From assembly GCA_944322305.1 (NCBI GenBank), contig CALUOP010000006.1, positions 1 to 64,000 of the forward strand: 64,000 bases of DNA. Reading direction: 5' to 3'. Each line of letters begins with the position of its first letter. Position 1 is the first letter of the stretch. Positions 1 through 10,388 of the stretch are shown here, one piece after another. Origin of the DNA: an uncultured Coriobacteriaceae bacterium (GTDB lineage: Bacteria; Actinomycetota; Coriobacteriia; Coriobacteriales; Coriobacteriaceae). The notes beneath the pieces are model-generated. The model was not told the origin of the DNA. It saw only the letters and a list, made by a program, of their open reading frames with translations, and did not search any database. A program made the position numbers and the translations under genes.

Positions 1-63
1 GGCTACATGAGCCCCGTCGAGTTCAGGAAGGCGGGGCTGATCCTGTCGAAACCGTCCAAATAA
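1..63 (+). CDS. IS3-family transposase OrfB, C-terminal fragment (cut by window edge)
   Basis: The first 20 codons of frame 1 read GYMSPVEFRKAGLILSKPSK and then TAA. The MSPVEFR segment matches the conserved tail of IS3-family DDE transposases (IS150/IS2 type), which normally end with a motif like MSPVxYR 10-20 residues before the stop. The catalytic core lies upstream of the window. Only the tail is visible, so the family call rests on this motif and on the terminal-repeat-like sequence that follows. Confidence 0.6.
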   Translation, partial: GYMSPVEFRKAGLILSKPSK

Positions 64-140
64 GTGTAGCCAATCCAGGGCGCGCGCCCTGATGCTCCGG
101 GCGCGGGCGTCGAGGCCGATGGCTGTGACATAATTGGACA
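1..140 (+). mobile_element. 3' end of an IS3-family insertion sequence
   Basis: The window begins inside an insertion sequence. The end of a transposase frame stops at 63, and 77 bases later the segment TAATTGGACA (131-140) has the form of a right terminal inverted repeat, whose outward reading would be TGTCCAATTA. IS3 elements have short TG...CA terminal repeats and an orfB that ends close to the right repeat, which fits. The left end lies outside the window, so the repeat pair and target duplication cannot be confirmed. Confidence 0.55.
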
Positions 141-326
141 TGGGGCCCCTCCTCCGCCGCATGCGGCGCGCGGCCACGGTTGGTGGTACGACCGTCGTCG
201 CCCGACCCACGGAGCCGCGACAGGGGGAGGGGTCCCAATGTTCAGCTCATATCGTCTTTTGGCTGATCGGCGGCGCGCCTGGGTACAACCTACACATTGC
301 CAAGACCGTGTTCGGGGGAGAGAAGC

Positions 327-1025
327 GTGGCGGAGCGTGAGGGCGGCGCGGTGGTGCGCGCCGAGGACATAGCGTACGCGCGGCGGGGATACCGCTCGTT
401 CGAGCATCTGACGTTTACGGTGGCGCCCGGCGAGGTGCACGTGCTGGTGGACGCGGCGGCGCGCCCGGCGCGCGACGCGCTGCTGGCGGTGGCGGGGCGC
501 GTGGCTCCCACCGCGGGCCGGCTTGAGGTGTGCGGTTCCGCGCTGCCGCGCGGGGCGTTCCGCGTGCGCCGCTGCGTGGGCCTCGGGTGGTTCGCCGGCG
601 TGAACGACTGCCCGCCGCAGCAGACGGTTGCCGAGGCGCTCTCCCACGAGCTGGCCCTGCGGGGGCGCGCGGTGCCCTACGAGCAGGTGCTCGACATCCT
701 TGCGGCGTGGATGCTCGCCACGCACGCTGACCGCGCGGTGGACGAGCTCGACCCGGACGCCTGCACGCGCTTGGGCGCGGCATGCGCCGCAGCGCCCTGC
801 CCGCAGTTGGCGGTGGTTCCGGCGCTCGAGGGGGCGGTGCCGCCCGCGTGCTCGGTTGCGCTTGTGCGCCTGATGCGCGCGTGGGCGGAGCGCACCGGCA
901 CGGCGTTTCTCGCAGCCACGGCGGTGCCCGCGGCGGCGCGCGCGGCCGACGCGTGGACACCGGTGTCCATAGAGGCGGCCGAGCTCATGGAGGCGGACGG
1001 AAGGGCGGAGGCGTCCCATGCGTGA
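327..1025 (+). CDS. ABC-transporter ATPase-like protein lacking a Walker A motif
   Basis: This 232-residue protein has the outline of an ABC ATPase. It starts with a beta-strand segment (VRAEDIAYARRGY), then FTVAPGEVHVLVDAAARPARDALL where a normal subunit has GxNGxGKST, and later an AVVPALEG-like stretch where Walker B would be. No Walker A lysine and no LSGGQ signature are visible, so ATP hydrolysis is doubtful. I place the start at GTG 327, preceded by GGGGGAGAGAAG, rather than at the ATG 30 bases upstream. Its end overlaps the YhgE/Pip gene by 8 bases, so the two are probably translated together. It may be a degenerate or regulatory partner of that membrane protein. Confidence is good that it is a gene and moderate for the fold. 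Confidence 0.6.
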   Translation: MAEREGGAVVRAEDIAYARRGYRSFEHLTFTVAPGEVHVLVDAAARPARDALLAVAGRVAPTAGRLEVCGSALPRGAFRVRRCVGLGWFAGVNDCPPQQTVAEALSHELALRGRAVPYEQVLDILAAWMLATHADRAVDELDPDACTRLGAACAAAPCPQLAVVPALEGAVPPACSVALVRLMRAWAERTGTAFLAATAVPAAARAADAWTPVSIEAAELMEADGRAEASHA

Positions 1026-3732
1026 TCTCATCAACCGGGTAGCCGATCTGGTGGCGACGAGCCTCGCGGCGCTTGCGGGCAACCGGCGCCGGCTTGCGGC
1101 CGCGGCCTGCGCGCTTGCGGTGCCGCTTGCGCTGTGCGCCATAGGGCTGGCGGTTGCCGGCCAGCTCGACGACGCGGCCGCGCGCACGCCCGTGGCCGTG
1201 GTGAACTTGGACGAGGGCACCGAGAGCGATGGGCGTACGGTCAAGGCCGGCGACGACTTGGTGGACACGCTGGAGGACTCCGACGAGCTTTCATGGTCGG
1301 TCGTGGACGAGCAGGCCGCCGACGCCGGCCTGGCTGACGGCACCTACGCCCTTGTGCTGACCATCCCCGAGGACTACTCGCAGGACGTGGCCTCGCAGAA
1401 GGGCTCAGAGCCGTGCAAGGCCGAGATCGAGATCGCCTCGAACGGGGCGGGCAACCCGCTCGCCACCGAGGCGGGCTCGGAGGTGCTCAAGCAGGTGCAG
1501 GCGCGTCTGAAAGCCGACCTGGGCCATGACTACCTGGTCTCGGTGCTCTCGGACGTGCACGGCGAGGCCTCGCGCCTCTCGCTCACCGCCGACGGTTCGG
1601 TGCTCCTCGACCAGGCTTACGAGGCGCTGGAGCAGGGTGCGGACGCCATGGCCTCGGGTCTCGGGCAGATGGCGACGGGCATGGAGCCGCTCGGCTCGGG
1701 GATCGGGCAGATCCAACAGGGAATGCAGACGATCGGCGCAGGAACCTCCGCGGTGGGCAGCGGCTTGGCGCTTTTGCGCGACCAGGCGGTGACGCCGCTT
1801 GCCACGGGGCTTTCCGGCATGTCGGCCGGCCTTGACGCGGTCGCGGCGTCTGCGGGGCAGCTGGCCGAGGGCGCCGACGCGGTGGCGGAGGGCATCGAGG
1901 GCGTGGGCGCGCTGGTGGACTCCGGCATCGCGGGGCTGGCCGACTACGCGTCCGGCCTGGCGCCGACGGCAGGCGCGGTGGCCGAGAAGTACGCGGCGCT
2001 CGCGTCTGCCACTTCCGCGGTGAGCGACGAGGCGGCAAAGGTCTCGGGGCTTGACGGCGCGGCTGACGCGGCGAAGGCTGCGGCGCAGGGCGGCATGCGC
2101 CTCGCCGAGGTGCTGGGCACGCCTGCCGACCCTGCCAACGGCGTTGCGGCGACGGGCCTTGCCAGGGATGCCGGCGAGGCCGCCGACGACGCGGCGGCGG
2201 TGGCTTCTCAGGCAGACGGACTCGCTGCCCAGGCGGACCGGCTCGCGGCGGCGCTCGACGCAGCTGAGAAGAACGCGGCGGGCAGCGCAGACGCATCCGC
2301 TGCAGCGGCTGATGAGGGCGTCGCGGGTGCCAGCGAGACCGGCGCCTCTTCGAGCAACCTTGACGCCGTGCGCGCAGAGCTCGCGGCGCTGCGGGAGCAG
2401 GTAAGCGCCTTGCGCGCGGATGCCGACGCCTTGGCGAAAAGCCAGTCCGCGCTCGCCGAAGGCGTGGACGGGGCAGCCGCACAGGCCGCGGGCAGCGCCG
2501 GGGACGCCGCAGACGCGAGCGAGGCCGTGGCTGCCGCGCAGGACGCGCGCGAGCCGCTTGCCCGCGCCCTTGAGGCGCAGGGCGCCGCAGCCGACGAGCT
2601 GGTGGGTGCTTCGGCAGACCTCGCGCACGAGGCTGCCGCCGGCGCCGACAAGGTGACCGGCTCCGTAGGCTCGCTCGCCGCCGCGTACGCAGCGCTCAGC
2701 GGCTCGGGGCAGACCTCGGGGCTCGCGGACGCGGCGCGCGTGGTGAGCGCGGGCGTCACGGCCCTCGGCGCGCAGCTGGGGCAGGAGGGCGCGCTCGGCG
2801 GCGGGCTCGCCGCGCTCGCCCAGGGTTCCCAGGCGCTGGCGGCAGGGTTCGACCCCATGATCGCCGGCCTCAGCCAGCTGGGCGGCGCAGGCGTTGCGCT
2901 CGGTGACGCGTTGGGTACGGTGGGCTCGGGCGTGAGCGGCCTCGGCCAGGGGCTCGGGGCGCTCGCCGCGGGCGGCACGAGCCTGGGGGAGGGTATCTCG
3001 CAGGTGGCCGAGATGTCCAGCGGCACCTCCGACACGCTTTCCGCAGCCGCTGACGCCTTGGGCGAGGCCGCGGCCAACCGCGCGGAGCGCGCCGAGGTGG
3101 TAAGCGACCCCGTGACCTTCGTGAGCGCGCAGGTTAACCGCGTCGACTCCGCAACGGATGCGTGGGCCCCGCTGATCTGCGCGGTGGCCCTGTGGGTAGG
3201 CGCCTTCGCAGCGCTGGCGGCCGTGCCCGCGGCCGACGCGCGCATGCTCTTCTCGGGTGCGTCGCCGGTGCTCACGGCGCTGGGCGCGTGGATCCCGCTA
3301 GCCGTCGTCACCCTGGCCGAGGCGGCGGTTGCGTGCGCGGTGCTGGCGCTTTCCGGCGTTGCCGCGGCGAACCTGCCTGCGCTTGCGGGCCTCGCCGCCT
3401 TGGCGGCGCTTGCGTTCTCGGCGGTTGCGTGCGCGCTGCGCCTTGCCCTCCCGCGGGGCTGCGCGGCCGTCGGCGCGGTGTGGCTCGCCCTCTCGCTCGC
3501 CTGCGCCGGAGCGGTACTGCCGGCGTCGTTCGTGCCCGGTGCGCTCACAGCCATCGCGCCGCTGATGCCGGTGGCGCAGCTTGCCCAGGGGTTGCGCGCG
3601 GCCGTTGCCGGCGGCGCGACCTCGGCTGCTCCTGCGGTGGCGCTCGCGTTGTGGACGGTGGCGGGGCTCGTCGCGGCCTCAGCCGCCGCGTGGCGCCGCG
3701 GCACCGTGCGTCCGGAGCTTATCGGCAGGTAG
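1018..3732 (+). CDS. YhgE/Pip family membrane protein
   Basis: The 904-residue product has a membrane segment at about residues 25-48, followed by VAVVNLDEGT, the hallmark of the YhgE/Pip N-terminal domain. About five more membrane segments lie between roughly 710 and 890. Between them is a very long Ala/Gly-rich region with repeated GxGLxxLAxG-type units, likely an extended coiled stalk outside the membrane. The family includes phage-infection protein Pip of lactococci and ESX/type VII-associated proteins, and is related to ABC-2 permeases. The gene follows an ATPase-like gene with an 8-base overlap, the usual pairing for an ABC-2 type exporter, although here the ATPase looks defective. The transported substrate is unknown. 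Confidence 0.85.
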   Translation: MRDLINRVADLVATSLAALAGNRRRLAAAACALAVPLALCAIGLAVAGQLDDAAARTPVAVVNLDEGTESDGRTVKAGDDLVDTLEDSDELSWSVVDEQAADAGLADGTYALVLTIPEDYSQDVASQKGSEPCKAEIEIASNGAGNPLATEAGSEVLKQVQARLKADLGHDYLVSVLSDVHGEASRLSLTADGSVLLDQAYEALEQGADAMASGLGQMATGMEPLGSGIGQIQQGMQTIGAGTSAVGSGLALLRDQAVTPLATGLSGMSAGLDAVAASAGQLAEGADAVAEGIEGVGALVDSGIAGLADYASGLAPTAGAVAEKYAALASATSAVSDEAAKVSGLDGAADAAKAAAQGGMRLAEVLGTPADPANGVAATGLARDAGEAADDAAAVASQADGLAAQADRLAAALDAAEKNAAGSADASAAAADEGVAGASETGASSSNLDAVRAELAALREQVSALRADADALAKSQSALAEGVDGAAAQAAGSAGDAADASEAVAAAQDAREPLARALEAQGAAADELVGASADLAHEAAAGADKVTGSVGSLAAAYAALSGSGQTSGLADAARVVSAGVTALGAQLGQEGALGGGLAALAQGSQALAAGFDPMIAGLSQLGGAGVALGDALGTVGSGVSGLGQGLGALAAGGTSLGEGISQVAEMSSGTSDTLSAAADALGEAAANRAERAEVVSDPVTFVSAQVNRVDSATDAWAPLICAVALWVGAFAALAAVPAADARMLFSGASPVLTALGAWIPLAVVTLAEAAVACAVLALSGVAAANLPALAGLAALAALAFSAVACALRLALPRGCAAVGAVWLALSLACAGAVLPASFVPGALTAIAPLMPVAQLAQGLRAAVAGGATSAAPAVALALWTVAGLVAASAAAWRRGTVRPELIGR

Positions 3733-3809
3733 CGCGGCCCCAGACCTCGCGGCGTATGCAGCTTTGCGGGTGGCGCGCCCTTGGGGGCCGCTCTGCCCGC
3801 GCGGGGCGT

Positions 3810-3815
3810 TACAAT
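3810..3815 (+). promoter_or_regulatory. Candidate -10 box for metK
   Basis: TACAAT lies about 70 bases upstream of the metK start in a short AT-richer patch. No good -35 box stands 16-18 bases upstream, so this is a weak prediction based on the -10 box alone. Confidence 0.35.
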
Positions 3816-3882
3816 CTTTTGGCTATGACAGGCCCGGCGGAATGGTAACGGCCGCCGGGGACGTTTGCGATAAGGAGCTTAC

Positions 3883-5166
<1,284 letters not shown>

Positions 5167-5176
5167 GGGCCGCTTT

Positions 5177-7732
5177 ATGTCCGACCAGCTCGCGCTTTTC
5201 GGAGAACCGCATACGCCTGTGGCTGACGAGGCGCCTGCATCCGCGGGCGCCTCGGCGCCTAGCTGCGACGGCGGGCGAGAAGGGCGGGAGCGGGTGCCGG
5301 GCGAGGGGGCCGCACGCGCTGCTTCGCCAGCGTCTGGCGCACCGGAGCCCGAGCGCTCAGGCGAGGCTGCGGCGTACGTCTCGGTGGTTGTGGACATCCC
5401 GTCCCGCGCGCTTTCCGAACCGTTTTCCTACGCGGTGCCGGCGGCCCTCGCGGCTGCGGCAGAGCCGGGCTGCACCGTGCTCGTGAGCTTCGGGCGGCGC
5501 GCGGCGCTCGGCTACGTGGTCGCTCGCTCCGAGCGCTTGAGCGGGTTGCCGGGCGCGGCGGACCTCGACCCGTGCCGCGTGAAACCTATCCGCGCCGTGC
5601 TGGCTCCCAGCGCGAGCGCGCCCTACTTCGCCGAAGCCGCCTTTTGGATGAGCGCCGAATACGTGGCACCACTGGCCGAGTGCCTGCGCCTTTTCCTGCC
5701 GCCGGGCGGCACGCCGCGGCTCCGCAAGCGCCCGGACGGCTCGTACGAGGTGGAGCGCCCCGCCGCGCCCGAGCTCACCGAGCGCGTGGTGACGCTTACC
5801 GAGGAGGGCCGCGCCTACGAGCCGCCGAAGACGGCCGTGCGCCAACGCCAGCTCATGGACGCCCTTGCCTGCGGCCCGGTGACCACGCGCGAGCTCAACC
5901 TGCTCTACACCGACCTGTCCGCCGCCATCCGCTCCCTCAGGAAAAAAGGCGTGGTGACGGTGGAGGAGCGCCGTGCGTGGCGCGGCGCCGACGAGTCCAC
6001 CACGCTTTCCTCCGCCTGCGCCGCACCCCCGGCGCACCTCACCGACGGGCAGCGCGCGGCGCTTGCGGCCATCGGCGAGGCCGCAGAGGCCGGCGCGGGC
6101 GACGTGGTGCTGGTTGACGGCGTCACCGGGTCCGGCAAGACCGAGGTGTACCTCGCCGCTATCGAGCGGGTGCTGGCGCAGGGTCGCTCGGCGTGCGTGC
6201 TGGTGCCCGAGATCTCGCTCACCGCGCAGACGGTGGGCAGGTTCCGCAGCCGCTTCGGCAGCGCCGTGGCGGTGTTCCACTCGCGCCTTTCGGCCGGCGA
6301 GCGACGCGACCAGTGGGACATGGTGGCCAGCGGCGAGGCCCGCGTGGCGGTGGGGGCGCGCTCGGCGCTGTTCTGCCCGTTCAAAGACCTTGGCATCGTC
6401 ATCATCGACGAGGAGCACGAGCAGAGCTACAAGCAGGGTTCGAGCCCGCGCTACCATGCGCGCGAGGTGGCGGCGCACATCTGCCGCACGCAGGGGATCC
6501 CGCTGGTGCTGGGGAGCGCCACGCCCTCTGCCGAGGCGCTGGCGCGCTGCGCCGCGGGCGAGCATCTGGGTCAGCGCTGGCGCCGCGTGGAGATGCCCGA
6601 GCGTCCGGGCGGCGCCGAGCTGCCGCGCATCGTGGTGGCCGACCTTCGCCGGGAGTTCGCCGACGGGAGCCGGTCGATCTTTTCCAAGCCGCTGCTCGAC
6701 GGGCTCAAGCGCGTGGTGGAGCGGCGCGAGAAGGCGGTGCTTTTGCACAACCGCCGCGGATTCGCGCCTTTCCTCATGTGCCGCGAGTGCGGCTGCGTGC
6801 CCACCTGCCGGCACTGCTCCACGGCGCTGACCTACCACGAGCGCACCCACACGCTGGAGTGCCACACCTGCGGCGCCGTCTACCACGTGCGCCCGTACCC
6901 CGCGCCGGGCAGCGCCTGCCCCCAGTGCGGCAGCCGCTATCTGGCGAAGATGGGGCTCGGCACGCAACAGGTCGAGGACGCGCTGCGCGCGCTGCTGCCG
7001 CCCGACGTTGCGATCATCCGCATGGACGCAGACTCCACGCGCGGCAAGGACGCGCACAAAAAGCTCCTGGAGGAGTTCGACGCGGCGGAGTGCGCGGTGC
7101 TTTTGGGCACGCAGATGATCGCCAAAGGGCTCGACTTTCCCGAGGTGACCCTGGTGGGCGTGGTCATGGCCGACTACGCGCTGAAGGCGCCCGACTTCCG
7201 CGCGTCCGAGCGCGCCTACGCCCTGCTCGAGCAAGTGGCCGGCCGCGCGGGCCGCGGCGACCGCCCCGGCGAGGTGGTTATCCAGACCTACTTGCCGCAT
7301 CACCCGGTGATCAGGGCGCTGGTGCGCCACGACCGGTCGCTCTTAACCGAGGCGGACCTGGGCGAGCGTCGCGGGGCGAGCTACCCGCCCTTTGCGCGGC
7401 TCACCAACGTTTTGGTGTGGGGACGTGACAAGGATCGGGCCGAGCAGGTCGCGGGCCGCCTGGCCGACCTCGTGCGCAAGGCGGCCGCGGGGAAGCGGGG
7501 GCAGGGGGACGCATCGTGTTCGCCGGCTGCCCAAGATGTTGCCGGCGCTGAGATTTTAGGCCCTGCAAGCTGCGTGGTCGAACGGGCCAAAGACCGCTGG
7601 CGCTTCCACTTCATCGTAAAGAGCCCGTATGCCTGCGACGTTTCGGCGGCACTGCGCGCCGCCTTGCGCGAGCTCGGCGCCACCCCGGGGGTGAGCGTTG
7701 CCGTTGACGTGGACGCTTACGACCTGATGTAG
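5177..7732 (+). CDS. priA: Primosomal protein N' (replication restart helicase)
   Basis: PriA reloads the replicative helicase at stalled forks. This 851-residue protein has an N-terminal 3'-fork-binding region, Walker A DGVTGSGKTEVYL near residue 313, the DEEH box near 410, and a zinc region with several CxxC pairs (CRECGC, CRHC, CHTCG, CPQCG) at about 534-585. A helicase C domain containing GTQMIAKGLDFPEV follows. The start ATG 5177 is 10 bases after metK and has only a weak ribosome site. A low-complexity acidic/alanine stretch (residues about 15-60) precedes the conserved domain, so the true start could lie further in. Confidence 0.95.
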   Translation: MSDQLALFGEPHTPVADEAPASAGASAPSCDGGREGRERVPGEGAARAASPASGAPEPERSGEAAAYVSVVVDIPSRALSEPFSYAVPAALAAAAEPGCTVLVSFGRRAALGYVVARSERLSGLPGAADLDPCRVKPIRAVLAPSASAPYFAEAAFWMSAEYVAPLAECLRLFLPPGGTPRLRKRPDGSYEVERPAAPELTERVVTLTEEGRAYEPPKTAVRQRQLMDALACGPVTTRELNLLYTDLSAAIRSLRKKGVVTVEERRAWRGADESTTLSSACAAPPAHLTDGQRAALAAIGEAAEAGAGDVVLVDGVTGSGKTEVYLAAIERVLAQGRSACVLVPEISLTAQTVGRFRSRFGSAVAVFHSRLSAGERRDQWDMVASGEARVAVGARSALFCPFKDLGIVIIDEEHEQSYKQGSSPRYHAREVAAHICRTQGIPLVLGSATPSAEALARCAAGEHLGQRWRRVEMPERPGGAELPRIVVADLRREFADGSRSIFSKPLLDGLKRVVERREKAVLLHNRRGFAPFLMCRECGCVPTCRHCSTALTYHERTHTLECHTCGAVYHVRPYPAPGSACPQCGSRYLAKMGLGTQQVEDALRALLPPDVAIIRMDADSTRGKDAHKKLLEEFDAAECAVLLGTQMIAKGLDFPEVTLVGVVMADYALKAPDFRASERAYALLEQVAGRAGRGDRPGEVVIQTYLPHHPVIRALVRHDRSLLTEADLGERRGASYPPFARLTNVLVWGRDKDRAEQVAGRLADLVRKAAAGKRGQGDASCSPAAQDVAGAEILGPASCVVERAKDRWRFHFIVKSPYACDVSAALRAALRELGATPGVSVAVDVDAYDLM

Positions 7733-8143
7733 GTTCTCTGAGCTTTGCGCGTAAACGGGAGTCCGCTCGGGGCGCGCCCGGCCCGGAGACCGATCTTCGC
7801 ATGTAAGAACGATATACCTTTATGCGTGGATCTATGCATGCTGTACCTGTGCGGGGAGCGTGCTCGGAACGCGCTGCGGGGAGGTGCGTCGCTTGCGCTG
7901 GTATCCGCTTGCGTGCGCGAACCAGCCGCTTACCGGATCGCGGCGCATGCCACGCTGCCGAAGGGTTGCTGGATTGCCAGCGTAATCACGTATTTATATA
8001 TACGACATAGAAAAATACATCAAATACCGCGCATGAAGATATTGGTACTATCGGCGCATCATGCGGCATCCCGCCAAGGCGCCTCTCGAAGAGTGCGCGG
8101 ATCCCGCTTCGCCCCTGTGTCCTCGAAGAGAAAGGCGCGACCC
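7733..8143 (+). promoter_or_regulatory. Intergenic region with AT-rich patch upstream of alpha-galactosidase
   Basis: This 411-base gap holds no convincing gene. The frame of the downstream gene stays open across most of it, but the translated residues do not resemble a glycosidase N terminus. A striking AT-rich patch (7985-8045) includes GTATTTATATATACGACATA, unlike the surrounding roughly 65-70% GC DNA, and is the likely promoter or operator zone. No clear regulator-binding palindrome was seen. Confidence 0.4.
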
Positions 8144-10336
8144 ATGCCCGTTGTCGTCGACCATGATCACCGCACGTTCACGCTCCACACCGCTTGCACC
8201 ACCTATCAGATGCAGGTCGACCGCTACGGTTACGTGCTGCATCTGTACTACGGCCCCCGCACGGCGGGGACCATGGACTACCTTCCCACCTTTTGGGACC
8301 GGGGACAGGCCGCGCAGCCGGAGCACGTGGGGGACCGCGCTTACTCGCTCGACGTTTTGCCGCAGGAGTTCCCCTTTCAAGGCATGGGCGACCTGCGCAA
8401 CCCGCTGTTTTCGGTGCGGCGGGTCGGCGGCGGCGCCTTCGGCTGCGACCTGCGCTACGCGGGGTTCGAGTTGCGCGACGGCAAGTACGGCCTGCCGGGC
8501 TTGCCCGCCGTTTACGACGAGGGCGCGGACGGCGCCCAAACGCTCGTGATCACGCTGCGCGACGCGCAGCTGCGCCTTGACGTTGAGCTGCTCTACGGCG
8601 TTATGCCCGCCTACGACGTGGTTACCCGCGCGGTGCGCGTGGTCAACCGCGGAACGGAGACCGTAGAGGTCAAGCGCCTGCAGAGCGCCTGCCTGGACTT
8701 CACCCACGGAGACTTCGACGTGCTCTCCTTCTTCGGCCGCCACGGCATGGAGCGCATGCCCGCCCGCGCCGCGCTCGGTCACGGGTCGTTCTCCGTCGGA
8801 AGCCGCCGCGGCGAGTCGTCCCACCAGTACAACCCGTTTCTGATCGTGTGTGACCGCACCGCAACCGAGGAGGCGGGCCAGGCGTGGTCCATGAGCTTCG
8901 TTTACAGCGGCGGTTTCTGCGCGGCGGTTGAGCGGGACCAGTTCGACCAGGTGCGCATGCAGATGGGGCTCTCTGACGAGCAGTTCAGCTTTCCGCTTGC
9001 CCCGGGGGAGGAGCTTGTTGGCCCCGAAGTCGTCATGACGTACTCCGCCCACGGCCTGGGGCTGCTCTCGCAGAACCTGCACCGCTTGATTCGCCAGCGC
9101 GTGTGCCGCGGGTACTGGCGCGATCGCGTGCGGCCCGTGCTGCTCAACAGCTGGGAGGCGGCCTATTTTGACTTTACGGGCGACAGCCTGGTTGACCTGG
9201 CGCGCAAGGCCAAGGAGTGCGGCGTCGAGCTGTTGGTTATGGACGACGGCTGGTTTGGGCGGCGCGAAAGCGACACGAGCTCGCTGGGCGACTGGCGTCC
9301 CAACACCGCCAAGCTCGGCGGCACCGTGGCCGAGCTGGCGCGGCGCGTGAACGAGGCGGGGCTGGACTTCGGCATTTGGTACGAGCCCGAGATGGTGAGC
9401 GAGGACTCCGACCTGTATCGCGCGCATCCCGACTGGGCGCTCGCCGTGCCCGGCAAGCCCAAGGTGCGCGGGCGCGACCAGCTGGTGCTCGACTTGAGCC
9501 GCCCCGAGGTGCGCGACGCCGTGTTCGAGCAGATGTGCGCGGTCCTTGACGACGCCAACGTCGCCTACCTCAAATGGGATTGCAACCGCAGCTTGGTCGA
9601 CGTGTATTCGTCGGCCGCGCGCGATCAGGGCACGGTGCTCTACAACTACGTGCTGGGCCTGTACGACCTGCTTGAGCGCTTGAGCCAGCGCTACCCGCGC
9701 ATGCTTGTCGAGGGGTGCGCGAGCGGCGGCGGACGCTTCGACGCGGGCATGCTTTACTACACGCCGCAGATCTGGACGAGCGACTGCACAGACGCCGTCA
9801 ACCGCCTGACGATCCAGGTCGGCACCAGCTACGGATACCCGTGCGCGGCCATGGGGGCGCACGTGTCGGCGAGCCCCAACGAGATGACGCGCCGCCCGGC
9901 GCCGCTCTCGACGCGCGCGGCGGTGGCCATGATGGGCGGCGGCTTCGGCTATGAGCTGGACGTCCGCGAGCTTCCGGACGCGGGGGTCGAGGCCGTCAAG
10001 CGGCAGGTGGCCTACTTTCACGCGCATGCGGAGCTCATCATGAACGGTCGGTATTATCGGCTGGTTCCGCCGGAGACCAACCGCCTGTGCGCATGGGAGT
10101 TTGCGGCGGAGGACGGCAGCGAGGCGCTGGTGGCCGCCGTCGTGTTGGACGTCCACGGCTACGGCGTGCCGAGCTACCTGGTGCCGCGCGGACTCACGCC
10201 GGGGGCGGTGTACCGCTGCAGCGAGACGGGAGGGGACTACCCTTCCGACGCCCTCATGAGCGCGGGCTTTCCGCTGCCGCTCTCGCTCGCTCCGTATGAG
10301 AGCTGCGCCTTCCACTTCTCGCGCGTGGGCGCCTAA
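8144..10336 (+). CDS. Alpha-galactosidase, GH36 family
   Basis: This enzyme removes terminal alpha-1,6-galactose from raffinose-type sugars. The product is 730 residues when started at ATG 8144 (after GAAGAGAAAGG), the normal length for bacterial GH36 enzymes. Visible motifs are LNSWEAAYFDF, LLVMDDGWFG, GIWYEPEMV, YLKWDCNR (nucleophile Asp near residue 478) and IWTSDCTDAVN (acid/base Asp near 546). No signal peptide is visible, so it is probably cytoplasmic and acts on imported oligosaccharides. No sugar transporter or regulator lies next to it, and it interrupts the common priA-def-fmt-rsmB order. Confidence 0.95.
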   Translation: MPVVVDHDHRTFTLHTACTTYQMQVDRYGYVLHLYYGPRTAGTMDYLPTFWDRGQAAQPEHVGDRAYSLDVLPQEFPFQGMGDLRNPLFSVRRVGGGAFGCDLRYAGFELRDGKYGLPGLPAVYDEGADGAQTLVITLRDAQLRLDVELLYGVMPAYDVVTRAVRVVNRGTETVEVKRLQSACLDFTHGDFDVLSFFGRHGMERMPARAALGHGSFSVGSRRGESSHQYNPFLIVCDRTATEEAGQAWSMSFVYSGGFCAAVERDQFDQVRMQMGLSDEQFSFPLAPGEELVGPEVVMTYSAHGLGLLSQNLHRLIRQRVCRGYWRDRVRPVLLNSWEAAYFDFTGDSLVDLARKAKECGVELLVMDDGWFGRRESDTSSLGDWRPNTAKLGGTVAELARRVNEAGLDFGIWYEPEMVSEDSDLYRAHPDWALAVPGKPKVRGRDQLVLDLSRPEVRDAVFEQMCAVLDDANVAYLKWDCNRSLVDVYSSAARDQGTVLYNYVLGLYDLLERLSQRYPRMLVEGCASGGGRFDAGMLYYTPQIWTSDCTDAVNRLTIQVGTSYGYPCAAMGAHVSASPNEMTRRPAPLSTRAAVAMMGGGFGYELDVRELPDAGVEAVKRQVAYFHAHAELIMNGRYYRLVPPETNRLCAWEFAAEDGSEALVAAVVLDVHGYGVPSYLVPRGLTPGAVYRCSETGGDYPSDALMSAGFPLPLSLAPYESCAFHFSRVGA

Positions 10337-10349
10337 GGGCCGCGGTGGG

Positions 10350-10384
10350 CGCCTGCGCGCCCGCCCGCCGCGCGTGCGCAGGCG
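10350..10384. terminator. Hairpin between convergent genes
   Basis: CGCCTGCGC (10350-10358) and GCGCAGGCG (10376-10384) form a perfect 9-bp stem between the convergent alpha-galactosidase and methyltransferase genes. No T-run follows on either side, so it is a probable bidirectional terminator of non-classical form. Confidence 0.45.
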
Positions 10385-10388
10385 ACGC

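Noticed and set aside
1405-2628. Long minus-strand open frame opposite the YhgE/Pip gene
   Set aside because: GC-rich genes leave the reverse frames open by codon bias. The product is Arg/Ala/Gly-rich with no family motif, and the plus-strand gene is clear.
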